Assembly: GCA_039720395.1 (NCBI GenBank)
Contig: CM077833.1
Coordinates: 17,793,133 to 17,857,132, forward strand
DNA from: Liquidambar formosana
Lineage: Eukaryota; Streptophyta; Magnoliopsida; Saxifragales; Altingiaceae
Direction: 5' to 3'
DNA: 64,000 nucleotides
Positions 1 to 11,081 of the stretch are shown here, piece after piece. Below the pieces are notes generated by a model. It worked only from the letters and a program-made list of their open reading frames with translations, was not told the origin of the DNA and did no database searches. Both the position numbers and the translations under genes were made by a program. Positions within the stretch are counted from its first letter, which is position 1. The number at the start of each line of letters is the position of its first letter.

Positions 1-546
1 GTAACTGGTGTGTTTGGTTGTTGAGAAATGGAGAAAAAGCTAACATGGCAAATATAGTAATAGCTCACCCTTGTGCCAAATATAGCACAAGAGTGAGCTA
101 TTGCTATATTTAACACATGTAATTAGCACACCATATAACTCACCCTTGGAGATGCTCTTACCAACGTTTAGACAACCAATAATCTTATGGAGAATTAGAT
201 TTTTTTTCTCATTCCTAATTCCAATGTTTGGTTGAGCACAATGTAATATAAGAATGAAATTAAATTAAATGTAATTTTGCAAAATATCCCTTCAAATTTG
301 ATTTGGTTAAAAAAAAAAGATACTGTCCTTTTGACTCTTACAACCTAAACATTATCTACACCCCAATTCCATCTACATAGGCCATAAATTCCCAAAAACA
401 ATATTTTCAAACGTGTAATTTTATTCCCGGTCCAAAAAAAAAAAAAAAAAAACTAATAAAAACACTTGATTCTATTTCGTCTTGAGCTCGGCAAGGCAAC
501 GGAACAAATATTAGATCTCAACGGTCAACAAATATATAATATATAA
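1..546. other. AT-rich intergenic DNA
   Basis: No coding region, RNA gene or complete element was recognised. The stretch is AT-rich with several poly-A runs. It ends at the A that flanks the CTAG terminus of the Helitron to the right. Confidence 0.6.
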
Positions 547-1972
547 CTAGCTTTAGAACCCGTGCGACGCACAGATTAATTTATAAAAAATAATATTATT
601 AACAAATTAAAATTTTAACAAAACTCTTATTCTCTAAAATAGTAAAATATATTTGTTAATCTAATATGTCAATTAAATTGAAAAGATATAGACAAAAATA
701 AATAAAATAATTTAATCAAAATAATCTTTGGTGTGATGTTAGCATAATGTATTACACAAAATTTAATTATATTCATGAAAAGATAAATTATTTTGAAAAA
801 CAATTAATTTAATGGTAGAAATTTGTAAAAAAATGAAAGAACTGATACGTTATGATATTTGGTGGAAAAAGATTAAAATTCTCTAAAGCCTAATCTATCC
901 CACAATCATGGTTTTAACATGTTGGTATATACCAAAGCAAATATAGCCGTTGAAGGTGTCTCGAAATCCGACGGTGGAGATTGTAAAATGCATGATAATG
1001 ATAAATTTCGACCTTCCATGAGGTTTCGAGTGAGTTTCACAAAGAGTGAAAATCATGGGGAAAAATATCAAAAATATGTTTGAGATTAGATCATAAAAAG
1101 ATGAGAGAAAAGTCTAGACTGAGAAAGAGAATAGGAAAAAAAGCCAGAGAAGAAGAAGAAAATAAGAGAAAGTATAAATCTTTTCAACTTTATGTAATTA
1201 ACCATATGGGAAGAATTTTGATTCAAATAGATTTTTTTTTTTTTTTTTTATTCATGTCAGAAGCAAATCGAGAGAATTTGAAGATTCTAGCGGATTGTGT
1301 TTTCTTTTTTAATCCTCATTTCCTTTATTTGTCTTTCTTTTTAATTATGACTATTTATAGTTTTATACGTTTAATTTATAATCCTCTCACATAAAAACAA
1401 AGAGATATATAATGAACACCAAACGTCAACTTACCTCCACCATATAAGAAAGAGCAAGTAATATATAAAAAACCAAAAAAAAAAAAAAGAAAAGAAAAAG
1501 AAGGTGGGGAATTTATCTTTTGGTGACCACTTCCTAGCTTGATACCAAACAAAGAAAGTTAGTAGTCCTTTTGAAGCACTTATCAAGTCAATTTGTAGCA
1601 AGTTGACAGACAATATTTTTTATTTGGTATTAAGTTGGAAATTGATCACTAAAAGTAGAAGTCACTAAAAGTAATTTTTTGGAAAAATTACATTTTAGTG
1701 ACTGCTTCCTAACTTAATACGAAACAATGGAAGTCAGCTTTCATTTTGGCGTACATTAGTAGTCAATTTGTAGTAAGTTGACAGATTTTATCCTTTTCTT
1801 GGAATTAGGTTGGAAAATCGTTACTAAAAGGTAATTTTACCAAAAAAGTTTTCTTCTACTGCCACTGTTTCAGCATGTGAAATGGAAAAAAATAAAAAAT
1901 AAAAAAATAATCTATACTAACACGTGGCACAAGGAGGTTTCCTTTCCTCTGTTTTAGTATATATATAATAGA
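547..1972 (-). mobile_element. Non-autonomous Helitron (copy A)
   Basis: On the minus strand the element begins TCTATTATATATATAC near 1972 and ends in CTAG at 547-550. The 3' end has a hairpin (GTGCG / CGCAC at 562-572) about 11 bases before CTAG. The flanking bases read A before TC and T after CTAG, the A^T insertion target of Helitrons. There is no Rep/helicase coding, so it is non-autonomous. Much of it matches, in opposite orientation, the Helitron at 29770-31280, including the segment with the GGTATATACC motif. The 5' limit is slightly uncertain because TCTATTATAT is repeated. ORFs inside are low-complexity and are not called. Confidence 0.8.
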
Positions 1973-4689
1973 TATAATAGATATGTGTATACAAATAGAC
2001 CAGCCAACATGAAATGCAAAACTTTCATTCCACCCCTTTCATCGGACCTTTTTTTCTTTTTCTTTTTTTGTTGGATGTAAAACATCTTGATGTGAGTTAT
2101 AAGAACATGCTAGAGTTGGAGATAAGATATGGAACGAAGATCGTGAGTTATCAAGGAAACGAAGTTGGTTTTTATCCCATTCTCAAGGAATAGTAATTAG
2201 AAGCCCATGTTTAAGGTAGGTTTGAGATTTTCAGAAACTTGGGTATTTTATTTCCGTGCATATTCCACTCCTAGATTTAATCTCGGGTTAACCAGTTACC
2301 CAAACAAGGAAATCAATTAGAATAAAAATGAGATTTCCATTCCTGTGCATCCATTCCCACATACCAAACACACCCAAGGAGGCATTTACTTGATTTATAT
2401 GTGCAAAAACAGTAGATAGATTTATAGATGTATCTTGCATAGATATATGCAATACCTTTGGAATGTGTTTAGGTTTGGAATTTTTAGAGGGAATTTGTAT
2501 TTAAAATTGGATTTATTTATTTATTTATTTAAATTGCACCAAGTTCCGTAATTAACTAGTTAAGATCAGAATTTCTCAAGTTTCAACAAGACTTAGAATT
2601 TGGAATGTCAAATTCTCTCTAGAGATTCCATCTTTAGGGAATTTTAAAATTCTATTTAGAAATTATAACTCTCAAGAATTTTAACCGAATAAGGAATTTT
2701 AAAAGTCCTAATTACAAATTGCTGAACTTTGAAAATTCCATTATTTTAAAATTTTTCGCATTTTTTTTTCAAAATTCCTCGACTGGGCATTAATATCCTT
2801 TAATTATTTCACATATAATTAACTAATATAGTTCATTTGATTATTTTGTATTCTTATATTTAGGGCATATTTGGGTAGTTTAAAAATGGATTAGACGTAC
2901 TGGATCCACCTCCTATGTTATCTAATTTTTAAATAAACCAACTCATAGTTTGTTTGAAAAAACCTATGTTTATACCTTATTCTCAATAGAAAATGAAATG
3001 ATTAGTAGGATAAAAAAAGGCTTATCAAACCATGTGAAATCAAAACTTATTAAACATATATTCAGTTGACCAGGTTTTCAAGTTTACCAAACAACCTCTT
3101 AATGTATTGAATGTAATTATAAAACTGGCTACTAGCCTAGTAGTCTTAATTATATCTCTCCCTTTGTCGAGGGTGTCCTAAGTTCTGAATTGTCAGTTCA
3201 TTGATAAGATTGGAAAAAGGTATGAAGGCTTTATTATATAGGATGAGGTGTGGAGTTGATGATGGATCTTATCATATAGTTTGATTAGCATTGAAAATAA
3301 AATAAAAAATTGACTTTATCACCTTGAAGTTTGGCAAAGTTTTAAATTTACTCCATGTAGTTTAAGAACTATATTTTTCCCCTTTAGATATATTTGGATA
3401 AGTTATTTATGATTGATTTCACTCATCTTCTTTGCACAAAATGAGTATATATAAAACTAGGTGTGCAACTTGGTTAATTACAAATTTAGAACAAATCTAA
3501 AATTAACCATTTTGGGTTGGTTTGGCGGTCTAGTTTTTGAGCTACCATGGCCTAGTTTTGGTCTAAAAAATAAAAAATGAACCTCCATACACTATACTAG
3601 ATATTATTTTATATATATTATATTAAAAATGTGTATATAATCTATCTATCTATATAATCCTTATATGTAAGGGTTATAAATTTGTGTCACTTGTTAATTT
3701 TGTTACCTAAACGTTTTAATGCTATTGTGAACTTTGATGTTTTGTGGTAATAAAAACCCAAAAATAAAAAAAATAAAAAATTGTGAAAATGTTTTGTCAA
3801 AACTAAATCAAATTGAACAAACTTAAACTTTACATTGGTTGATCGAATTGGTTTGGCTCTATTAATATGTGGTTTGATATTGAATTAAGAAAATGAGAAC
3901 CAAGCCTTGGCCAGTTAATTTGGTTCTTGGATGAGGCAAACTGAGTTGCATCCCTAATTAAAACTAGTCCTACAAGAGTTAGGTGCTATATGATTCCTAT
4001 TATAACAAGGGTATTTAGAGTTCTTACTTCATATAATAAAAATTAGGTGAAGAGGACCTATTTTGTGAATAGGGAGTAGCGTTTGATATCCCCACCTCCC
4101 CCCAATAATTATATATCTCCAACTCTAACAAATGTTTTTCGACTATTACATGTTACATTTTTTTTTTTCCCGCTTAGTTAATATATAGTCGAAGTCTACA
4201 AATGGCCAATAAGTTCATTGTTAACCACCTATCCTACAATGATCTTGTAACTTTGATCAACAATATTAATGCATGATGTTCGTACAGAACTTTGAAAATA
4301 TCATCACATTTTGGAATTAGGGTTTTAAGAGTAAAGTTAAGCATACTTCAAACTCAGCCCAAACTCAATTTCAAGCTCAAGACTCTACCTAAGTTTAAAA
4401 GAAATGGAGGAGTTTTAGGCCAACTCAAAGGATCAAGCCAATTGACAACCTTATTGCTAGTGCCTAATGAGATACTAGCATTAAATGTTAGGCATTACCC
4501 ATGCAATGACAATTAACCTTATTTTTGTACAGTTTGATCTAAAAATAGCTTTTAATTCATTAAAATAACTATCTTGGATTGGAAATGTTCTTAGGATTTA
4601 GTTTAAATCTAGAAAAAAATTACTAGTATTCTTAAAAAAGCTTCTTGCATTCTTCAAATGTGAGAGAGAGAACATTTTTTATCAATTTG
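1973..4689. other. AT-rich intergenic DNA without recognised genes
   Basis: Only short fortuitous ORFs are present, such as one at 4292-4516 with no recognisable domain. Composition is AT-rich with scattered microsatellites. No element with both ends was identified. Confidence 0.55.
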
Positions 4690-4717
4690 CCTCCTCCTCC
4701 TCCTCCTTCTTCTTCTT

Positions 4718-4747
<30 letters not shown>
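4690..4747 (+). repeat. CTC/TTC trinucleotide microsatellite
   Basis: A short CTC run is followed by about fifteen TTC units. A short version (five units) recurs at the start of the second copy of the adjoining 124-bp duplication. Confidence 0.9.
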
Positions 4748-4749
<2 letters not shown>

Positions 4750-4980
4750 CTTAAAGTGTTTAGCATTAAAAATAAAATAAAAATCAACTGTGGAGGACAC
4801 AAGCAAACAAAGGTGTGTGACTCATGACCCACACAAATTCCAAAGGAGAAAACACGCTTCTTCTTCTTCTTACCTTAAAGTGTTTAGCATTAAAAATAAA
4901 ATAAAAATCAACTGTGGAGGACACAAGCAAACAAAGGTGTGTGACTCATGACCCACACAAATTCCAAAGGAGAAAACACG
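4733..4980 (+). repeat. Perfect 124-bp tandem duplication
   Basis: Two adjacent copies (4733-4856 and 4857-4980) read identically. Both start in the TTC microsatellite and end in GAGAAAACACG. Identity implies a recent slippage or unequal-exchange event. No gene is recognised in it. Confidence 0.9.
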
Positions 4981-5509
4981 TTTCGTCAGAAAAGAATCTA
5001 GGCATTGACGGCAGAGTGCTGTCCCACTGTATTGATTTCGTCCACGTGTCTCTGCCACCATAAGATGTGCAGTGATAGCGGTGGGCCCTCAAGTCCCCCA
5101 CCCCAATATTTCCACTCCAGTTGGAGATTAAATGAGATGGGGAGGTACTTTCCAAACAAGTTCATTACGCGATGGAGACGTATATCGGACACGTGTCGGC
5201 AGCGCAGTGATTAGAAGACAAAACGGAAAGTCCAAGCCGGCTGCCAAAGCGTATTTAGAAAGTTTTTACCCAAAAAAAAAAAAAAAGTAAAATACATCTA
5301 CGACCCTTCTATTTATTAACTATTACACTAAACATCTTATACTTTTTGAAATTACACTGACCTCCCTTTGTTAGAACGGTTTAACTAACGAAGTAAACGG
5401 AATGGTGAAATGACTGAATTGCCCCTCCTTTAAAACAGCATCGTTTCGCTGGGGACGAAGTGGGATCTAGATTTGGTGCAGTAGGGAAGCACTAAACAGC
5501 GTCTTTTTC

Positions 5510-5513
<4 letters not shown>

Positions 5514-5561
<48 letters not shown>
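5514..5561 (+). repeat. 48-base poly-T tract
   Basis: An uninterrupted T run lies just inside the left inverted repeat of the MULE-like element. Its length is probably unstable and prone to assembly error. Confidence 0.9.
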
Positions 5562-5579
5562 CCTTCTGTAAGATCAAGA

Positions 5580-5900
5580 ACCCTAAATTCAGCAATTTAA
5601 AAATAAAATAAAATAAAATAAACACATAGAAGAAAAAAGGGGAGCGTAGGTTTCATATCCGACGAAGGTTGACGCTAGCAGCCATGGCGTTGATCTAGCC
5701 AAACCCATCTATGGAATTTTTCGACGGCTCTCTTTTTCATTTTTCTTTTTTCTAAATTCAGCATTTTTAAAATTTTTTAACAAAAAAAAAAAAAAACATA
5801 GAAGAAGAAGAAGGGAGAGGGTAGGTTTCATCTCCGACAAAGGTTGACGTCGACGGCCATAGCTATCTAGCCAAACCCATCTCACCCATCCATGGAATTT
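5580..5900 (+). repeat. Imperfect ~170-bp tandem duplication inside the MULE-like element
   Basis: The series CTAAATTCAGCA, an A-rich tract, ACATAGAAGAA, GTAGGTTTCAT, TCCGACRAAGGTTGACG and TAGCCAAACCCATCT occurs twice, starting near 5584 and near 5752. The copies differ by substitutions and small indels, so this is older than the 124-bp duplication. Confidence 0.75.
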
Positions 5901-5929
5901 GCTGAAGGCGGAGAAGTTCGTGTGAATGG

Positions 5930-6426
5930 GTTGCTTCAGATCTAGGTTCTGGTCGCCGTCCCTCGCACATTGCCAAGCTCTTGATTCCTTCTACCAAACC
6001 TATCTTCCAACCAGATCTAGGTACTGGTTGCCATTCCACGCAGATATGATCAGTAGAGGAAAAGACAAAAAAAAAAAAAAAGGAAAAGAAGAGGGAAGAG
6101 GAAGAAGGAAGAAGATGGTTGCCGTTCCATGCAGATTTGATCAGCAGAAGAGAAGGAAGAGGGAAAAGGGAAGAGGAAGAAGATGAGGCTGCTGACGGAG
6201 GGGAGTTCGACGTTGAGGGAGATTGGGAGCAAGAGAGGGAAGCAACACTGCCTGGAAATCTCGGCGACAAGCTCGTCCTCACCAATTGACATCATCACTC
6301 CGTCGATCTCCGACGCCAGCGAGGGGACAACCATCCAAAAAAAACCCAAACTTGCTGGAAAAAAGCTTGCCATCAAACCAGATCTGGGTATTGGTTTTCG
6401 TCCCACACAGATCTGATGAGCAGAAG
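5930..6426 (-). repeat. Degenerate reiterated CAGATCTG-containing segment
   Basis: Blocks with GCAGATNTGATCAG next to CTGGTTGCCATTCC-like sequence appear near 6003-6055, 6119-6150 and 6370-6425. The complementary strand resembles 33157-33225 inside a different TIR element. This looks like one host-derived or element-derived segment copied several times. The ORFs that cross it overlap on both strands and are not credible proteins. Confidence 0.5.
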
Positions 6427-6431
6427 AAAAG
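6427..6431 (+). repeat. 5-bp target-site duplication, left copy
   Basis: AAAAG lies immediately before the TG of the 5' LTR. The same AAAAG follows the CA of the 3' LTR at 25449-25453. A 5-bp duplication is normal for Ty3/gypsy integration. Confidence 0.85.
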
Positions 6432-6586
6432 TGTAGACACCCCATTTTGTACCACCTAATTAATTTGAAATCACGTATTTTGGAAACCCAATGATGAGGT
6501 TTATTGTATGTTTTGAGATAATGACAAAGCAATTCCCGACGAGTAGTCAAGATTACAACAGGAAAATACTGCCTTTTTACACTTCA

Positions 6587-6638
6587 TGCGTACGCAACAT
6601 TGGGTGGTGCGTACGCACCAAGTTTCCATGCGTACGCA
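6587..6638. promoter_or_regulatory. TGCGTACGCA array, U3 cluster (3 exact copies, 21-bp period)
   Basis: Exact palindromes start at 6587, 6608 and 6629. The 11-bp spacers (ACATTGGGTGG, CCAAGTTTCCA) are unrelated to each other, so position is conserved rather than spacer sequence. The cluster lies about 160 bp upstream of the LTR TATA-like box, where a transcription-factor site would be expected. The same cluster is at 23430-23481 in the 3' LTR. Confidence 0.7.
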
Positions 6639-6794
6639 CCTTAAGCCTTTTTCAGGCCCCTTCAGATCTGTCTCCCACTAAACATGAGAGCATGGGGGAG
6701 AGTATGGGGGGGGAGTGGGGAGATTCCCACGGGTGTTCCCCGCATGGGTAGGGGATGGGCCAGTCAGGGGATGTTTTCAAAACCTAATTGAGCC

Positions 6795-6804
6795 CTATTT
6801 ATAC
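6795..6804 (+). promoter_or_regulatory. LTR TATA-like box
   Basis: CTATTTATAC lies about 365 bp into the LTR. It is the best TATA candidate for the genomic transcript and would place the start site near 6825-6835. Repeated at 23638-23647. No transcript evidence is available. Confidence 0.55.
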
Positions 6805-7655
6805 TCTACTGATGGGACTGGAGAGGGGATGAATCAATCAGTCGGGGGGAGGTCCTTTTTTAGAGATAGAGCTATTTCCTTTTTTGAATAGAGGCTGAAG
6901 AGAGAACGGCCAGAAAGAGAGAGGGAGAGAAATCAAATACCCACCAAAACACCAGAAAACCAGAAGAGAGAAAAGAGTGTTGAATGTTGTGATCCTAAGC
7001 CGCGAGAAGGGAATTGCTGCGTTGATATTGGAAGCATTCAAACCTGAGGGGTACGTATCATACATACACCTATATATGTATGCACTGTAAATTTATACTG
7101 CATATTTGTTTTCATGAGTTATTGTCTAATATAATGATGCCATGTTACACTGTTAAGGTCAAGAAAATCATTGGTAATGTTAGATTTGAAGGAAAATAGC
7201 CGCGTCATGAGTTATTGAATTGACGGGTTTCCGGGTTATAAACTCAAGACTTTGACCCAAAAAATAATCATGATTCTGCAAGTTTTTGGATGAACGATTT
7301 ATGCGCGCTTGTAGTGCTCTGCAAGAGCTTTAATTTGGTTTTTGAATCATTAAATTTGGTTAAGAAATGAGTAAGATAAGTTAGGGAGAAGTTAGCACGG
7401 GACAAAGCTCAACACTGCGTTTTTCAGTTTCAACCCGTTCTGAGGTTGAAGGTGAAGTGGACAGTGATCCAGTGTGGGCGTACTCACCCACAGGTACCGT
7501 GTTCCCTAGCATTTGAAGACCTTAGGTTGGCCCGATTGACTCCAAATTCGACAGGTGGATTCGTCTTATTGAGACCTATCATGTGGGACCTTTGGTTGGT
7601 CATTTTGACCACAGTTTGACCAACTTTTGACCGTTCATCATTTGAGCTAAGTTGG

Positions 7656-7749
7656 TACGTACGCACCACTGCATGATGCGTACTCACCACTGCGTGATGC
7701 GTACGCACCACTGCATGATGCGTACGCACCACTACGTGATGCGTACGCA
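7656..7749. promoter_or_regulatory. TGCGTACGCA array, R-U5 cluster 1 (5 units, 21-bp period)
   Basis: Units start at 7656, 7677, 7698, 7719 and 7740, exactly 21 bp apart. The last three are exact; the first two are one-base variants (TACGTACGCA, TGCGTACTCA). Spacers are similar here, so this cluster probably grew by tandem duplication. Repeated at 24499-24592. Confidence 0.7.
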
Positions 7750-8092
7750 CCATTTCTCCTGGTAGAGAATTAGTTAATGTTAATTTTAATATTATATTCA
7801 TGAGTTTAATGTGAGTACGTGTGGGTTATATTGTTTATCATAATTTATTCTGGTTTTGATTAAAATAGATTAGATTATATCATTATAATATTAGTTAGGT
7901 TATTTTATTAAGTATGGTTAGAATATTTAATGTTAGTGTTAGTATTTTTGGTGTATTTTAATGGTTGTATCTTTTGTTTAATATTAGTGTATGCTGATTG
8001 GTATTTTTGTAGATTAAATTAATGTTAGTGGTGTTAGTATTTTATTTGTAAAATGCATGTTAGTGGAGAATGTAGGGAAATTGTCTTGCTGA

Positions 8093-8213
8093 TGCGTACG
8101 CACCACTATATGGTGCGTACGCACCATGTGCTCTGACAGAAAAAACTCATCTGCTTCAAATGGTCATTTTGAATCCACTTGGTGCGCACGCACCAATACA
8201 TGGTGCGTACGCA
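8093..8213. promoter_or_regulatory. TGCGTACGCA array, R-U5 cluster 2 (two pairs)
   Basis: Exact units start at 8093 and 8114. A variant (TGCGCACGCA) at 8183 is followed by an exact unit at 8204. Both pairs are 21 bp apart. The 3' LTR has one more unit in the second pair, which is the only difference noticed between the LTRs. Confidence 0.7.
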
Positions 8214-8585
8214 TTGTAGTCTAGGCACTCTTTTATCTGTTTACTTATTTTTGCTTTCCGTGAGTTATTATCTCTTGTATATTCTGCCATGCCATGTGCT
8301 ATTAACCATTTCTCCACTTGATCATTTTCTTATTTGCATAATCATTCGCGTGCTTGGCATATTGTTGCATTTTCGCATGCTTAGGGTTGAATTTGATTAA
8401 ATACCTTGATTAATTAAAGCCAACAATTATTCACGGAGGCCGGTTTCGATCGGGCATTTTTGGGTGCCTAATACCTTCCCAATAATGTACCCTAGCTCCG
8501 GACTTGAATCTCTGGACCTCGAATTTGACCAAAAAACACAGTTCCCAAAGCTAAATTGGGTGGCGACTCCCGCTTGCGCTCACAG

Positions 8586-8603
8586 TGGCGACTCCGCTGG
8601 GGA
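8586..8603 (+). other. Primer binding site for tRNA-Arg
   Basis: TGGCGACTCCGCTGGGGA begins two bases after the LTR CA end. It is complementary to CCA plus the last 15 bases (CCCCAGCGGAGTCG region) of plant tRNA-Arg(ACG), as I recall that tRNA. Arginine primers are typical of Tat/Ogre-type elements. Confidence 0.85.
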
Positions 8604-9010
8604 TTTTGAGAGCTAGACTCCATATGATAAATTGTTGGCTTTAATTAAAACAAAGGAATTTAATTGAATGAAACCACAAATTGCACACACGGGCACGATT
8701 ACCCTTATACCCTCGGTGAAAGTCTGACGGAAGGTACCGGGCCCCATTCGCGCCTATGGTTACTGAAAGTTGGCATCACTAACCCACAGCCTGTGCCACT
8801 AGCCTGTGATAAGCTAGTGAGTACGTTAACGGATTGCTCATTGAGCGTCCTAGCTTGGGTGACCCTTGAAGTTGAAGTACCCATTGCCTAAACCCACATA
8901 GAAAACCCCAACCGGCCGCTTTTTTGCATAACCTTGTTTGAATGTGTGTCATGTTGTGTGTCATAATGCATCCATGATTAGGCATTTATCGCGGGTACGG
9001 GGCGAGGCCC

Positions 9011-9364
9011 ATGCTACTCATTAGCTGTTTCAAGTTGAGCCCGATTGAGGGAAGATGTGAGATATTGTTATTGGACCTAGGCCCAAAAGTAAAACAAAAT
9101 AAAAGGGTTTTTCTGTTCGTAGGCCTACTATTCCTAGTCGTCGGAAAATCGTCTATAAGTGCTCCCTTTTGTCGCCCCAACAAGGCTCATTCCTCCGCCA
9201 CAATGTGTTCCTGGGGTCCCGTCGTCTTCGCTATCCTGTTCACTGTGCTTACCCTCCAAGTGGCCTATTTCTGCGCATGTGAGAGGATCCCATTCAGGAG
9301 GATGATTCCAGTTCTGGCAATCATTGGACTTTCGCCCGTTTACATGCACTACTTTGGGAGTTAA
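9011..9364 (+). CDS. Small sense ORF with hydrophobic segments in the retrotransposon leader
   Basis: This 117-residue ORF lies between the primer site and gag. It has hydrophobic stretches near residues 33-45 (VFLFVGLLFLVVG), 69-89 (GPVVFAILFTVLTLQ...) and 97-114 (MIPVLAIIGLSPVYMHYF). An internal Met at residue 65 (9203) would give a 53-residue protein with two candidate membrane helices. I do not recognise the family. It is not part of standard gag-pol. It could be a chance ORF, since leaders of Tat elements are long, or a remnant of an acquired exon. Only conservation in sister copies would make it a real gene. Confidence 0.3.
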   Translation: MLLISCFKLSPIEGRCEILLLDLGPKVKQNKRVFLFVGLLFLVVGKSSISAPFCRPNKAHSSATMCSWGPVVFAILFTVLTLQVAYFCACERIPFRRMIPVLAIIGLSPVYMHYFGS

Positions 9365-9559
9365 TATGTATTTTGTATTTTAGCTTACTGTAGCTAGTAG
9401 TGCAGAATATGTAGTCTGGTTTTAGTTCATGCATGTGAATATAATTTCCTTTTATGTTCATTTAACTATACTCCAGAAAAAGAAAAGAAAAAAAAAAAAA
9501 AAAAAAAAAACACACAAAAACCCAGAAAAAGAACAACAAAACGGAGAAGGAGAAAGATG

Positions 9560-10201
9560 CTACTCGTTAGTAGTACTTTGAGTAGGATTGGAGGGACCAG
9601 CTTCGGGCCGTTTCCGGAGACTCTCAAGTTGGTCCCGAATCTGATCCTCGAGCCCTTCTAGAGCCACAACCCTAGGTGTGACGCCCCTGGCATAAGCGTC
9701 CACCATGTCTTTCAGTACTCTGTTCTCCTCTCTCAAAGTCCTTATCGTCCGACCGGATTGCCGGATAGTTCGTTGAAGGCTGAGAATATGGTGGTTTAGC
9801 CTCCCGACTTCCACACCCTTAGTGTGGAGACGCCGAGCCATGCTAGAGGTGACTATGGTGGCCCGAACACTCAAGGCCATGGCGTCCCCCATAAGGTCCA
9901 TATCGGACCTAGCATTTAAAATCCTTTCATCACGAGGAGTGACGAGTCCCGCGGCTACCGCCGTCGCGTTTGTAGGGTTGTGTACCACGGTATCATTGAC
10001 CGTGATAAGTTGATTTTGGGTTGGGAATATTGGTCGCCATATGTCTGGTTGTGCCTCTGGCACAGCGTTCAGGTCGGGACGATTTCGGGAAGCGGAGGAA
10101 GAGGCCATAGATCTAGGAGAGTAAGAGATTTGAGGAGGTAAGGGTTTGAGTGTCAAATAATTTTGGATCGCCGGCGATCGATTTTCGTTTTTTAAAGCCA
10201 A
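9560..10201 (-). CDS. Antisense coiled-coil protein upstream of gag
   Basis: This 213-residue ORF runs against gag-pol. The internal start at residue 32 (10108, MASSSASRNRPDLNAVP) is as likely as the first Met, since the preceding part is low in character. Residues ~130-170 form a heptad-like stretch (VGRLNHHILSLQRTIRQSGR, then TLREENRVLKDMVDAYA), so a coiled-coil dimer is predicted; a second helical part (LEGLEDQIRDQLESLRKRP) follows, and the C-terminus is disordered. No enzymatic motif was seen and the family is not recognised. Extra antisense ORFs next to gag are known in Tat elements. Its length and clean frame suggest it is real, but no upstream TGCGTACGCA array was found for it, unlike the other two antisense genes. 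Confidence 0.6.
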   Translation of the reverse strand: MALKNENRSPAIQNYLTLKPLPPQISYSPRSMASSSASRNRPDLNAVPEAQPDIWRPIFPTQNQLITVNDTVVHNPTNATAVAAGLVTPRDERILNARSDMDLMGDAMALSVRATIVTSSMARRLHTKGVEVGRLNHHILSLQRTIRQSGRTIRTLREENRVLKDMVDAYARGVTPRVVALEGLEDQIRDQLESLRKRPEAGPSNPTQSTTNE

Positions 10202-10787
10202 GAGTCAAGGGAGGGACTCGAGGGCTGATGCATTGTCGGGAGGCCCGACACGCTATCAAAAACCCTACACTACCAGTGGTAGGGGATTAAATTAATCCCC
10301 TCGAGATCCGTGGTTAGCAGCTGACGCTGCCACTTTATTGACAAAGCGACACTTAGGCTGTCAATCGCCGAAATAGCGTCGGTCGACAGCCACGGGCTAG
10401 GCTGTCGAGCAAACGGGCTTTCGGGTTTGGGTTAAATTCGAACGTAACAAGTTTTTGGGTCGTCAAGTGTTGTCGGGTTAGAGGAGCACTAGCCCATTTT
10501 TCCGTCTACCAATGGAAATAGGAAAGCCCAAACAGGTTAAACCTAAAAAAGAAAAGAAATATAAATTTTTGGGCCTTTGATTCAATGAGAGGTGAGGTGT
10601 GTGAATGTTGGGCTCAAGTTGAAAAGGCTAATGGACTGCATGGACCGAGTAGGCATTAGGATTCACCCGATTTGATGAACAAAAGCAAATCCGATTTAAA
10701 ATTGAAGTTCAAAGTTGGTTATTCGTCAAGCTTAGGCCCAATGAGAGTGAGGTGTGTTATTTTTGAAATTGGACTCAAGCCCACACC

Positions 10788-10822
<35 letters not shown>

Positions 10823-11081
10823 AGAAGGATATGGGCTTGAATCCAAAAGAGTTTGTGAGATAAGAGCATTTGTAATGGGCCTAAGCTTGGAAAACGATCT
10901 ACTTTGTGTACCTGTCAAACCTTGGGCACTTGAAAGATTTAGTAAACATGACGAGGCCCAAGGCATGATAGGACAGAATTGGGTAAAGCCTAATAAAGCT
11001 CTCATTCAATAAGAGGGGCATAAACTTAATCACTTGCCTTGGTCAAAATTTCAGTAAAGAATTGAGCACTCACGGTCAGAT
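10202..11081. other. Retrotransposon leader between antisense ORF and gag
   Basis: This holds the presumed promoter of the antisense ORF and the end of the gag leader. Repeated GGCTGTC/GACAGCC words occur near 10320-10415 and a poly-A tract of over 30 bases near 10790-10820. No coding sequence is supported. Confidence 0.5.

Larger units (their letters stand above)
6432..8584 (+). repeat. 5' LTR (2,153 bp)
   Basis: It starts TGTAGACACCCC and ends GCGCTCACA, and is repeated at 23275-25448. Apart from a 21-bp unit missing here (near 8200), I saw no difference on reading both copies, and the chance ORFs translate identically. U3 is about 0.4 kb up to the TATA-like site near 6796; the remaining ~1.75 kb would be R-U5. 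Four clusters of the TGCGTACGCA palindrome are present. ORFs within it (for example 7484-7801, reading VRTHH repeats) are by-products of those clusters. Confidence 0.95.

Noticed and set aside
1080..1394. 104-codon ORF inside Helitron A
   Set aside because: Low-complexity Lys/Glu and Phe runs from A- and T-rich sequence. The counterpart in copy B is not maintained in frame.
5863..6550. Overlapping ORFs of 60-166 codons on both strands
   Set aside because: They cross homopolymers, duplicated segments and the LTR border, overlap in several frames and show no family motif.
6587..6638. CRISPR-like array (regular short repeats with variable spacers)
   Set aside because: Repeats of 10 bp and spacers of 11 bp are far too short, the host is a plant, and no cas genes exist. 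Regular spacing has a simpler reading as phased protein sites.
7484..7801. ORF with VRTHH repeats in the LTRs (also 24327-24644), and the similar ORF at 21385-21630
   Set aside because: It is the translation of the TGCGTACGCA clusters, whose 21-bp period preserves frame. It lies in R-U5 or an intron and has no domain.
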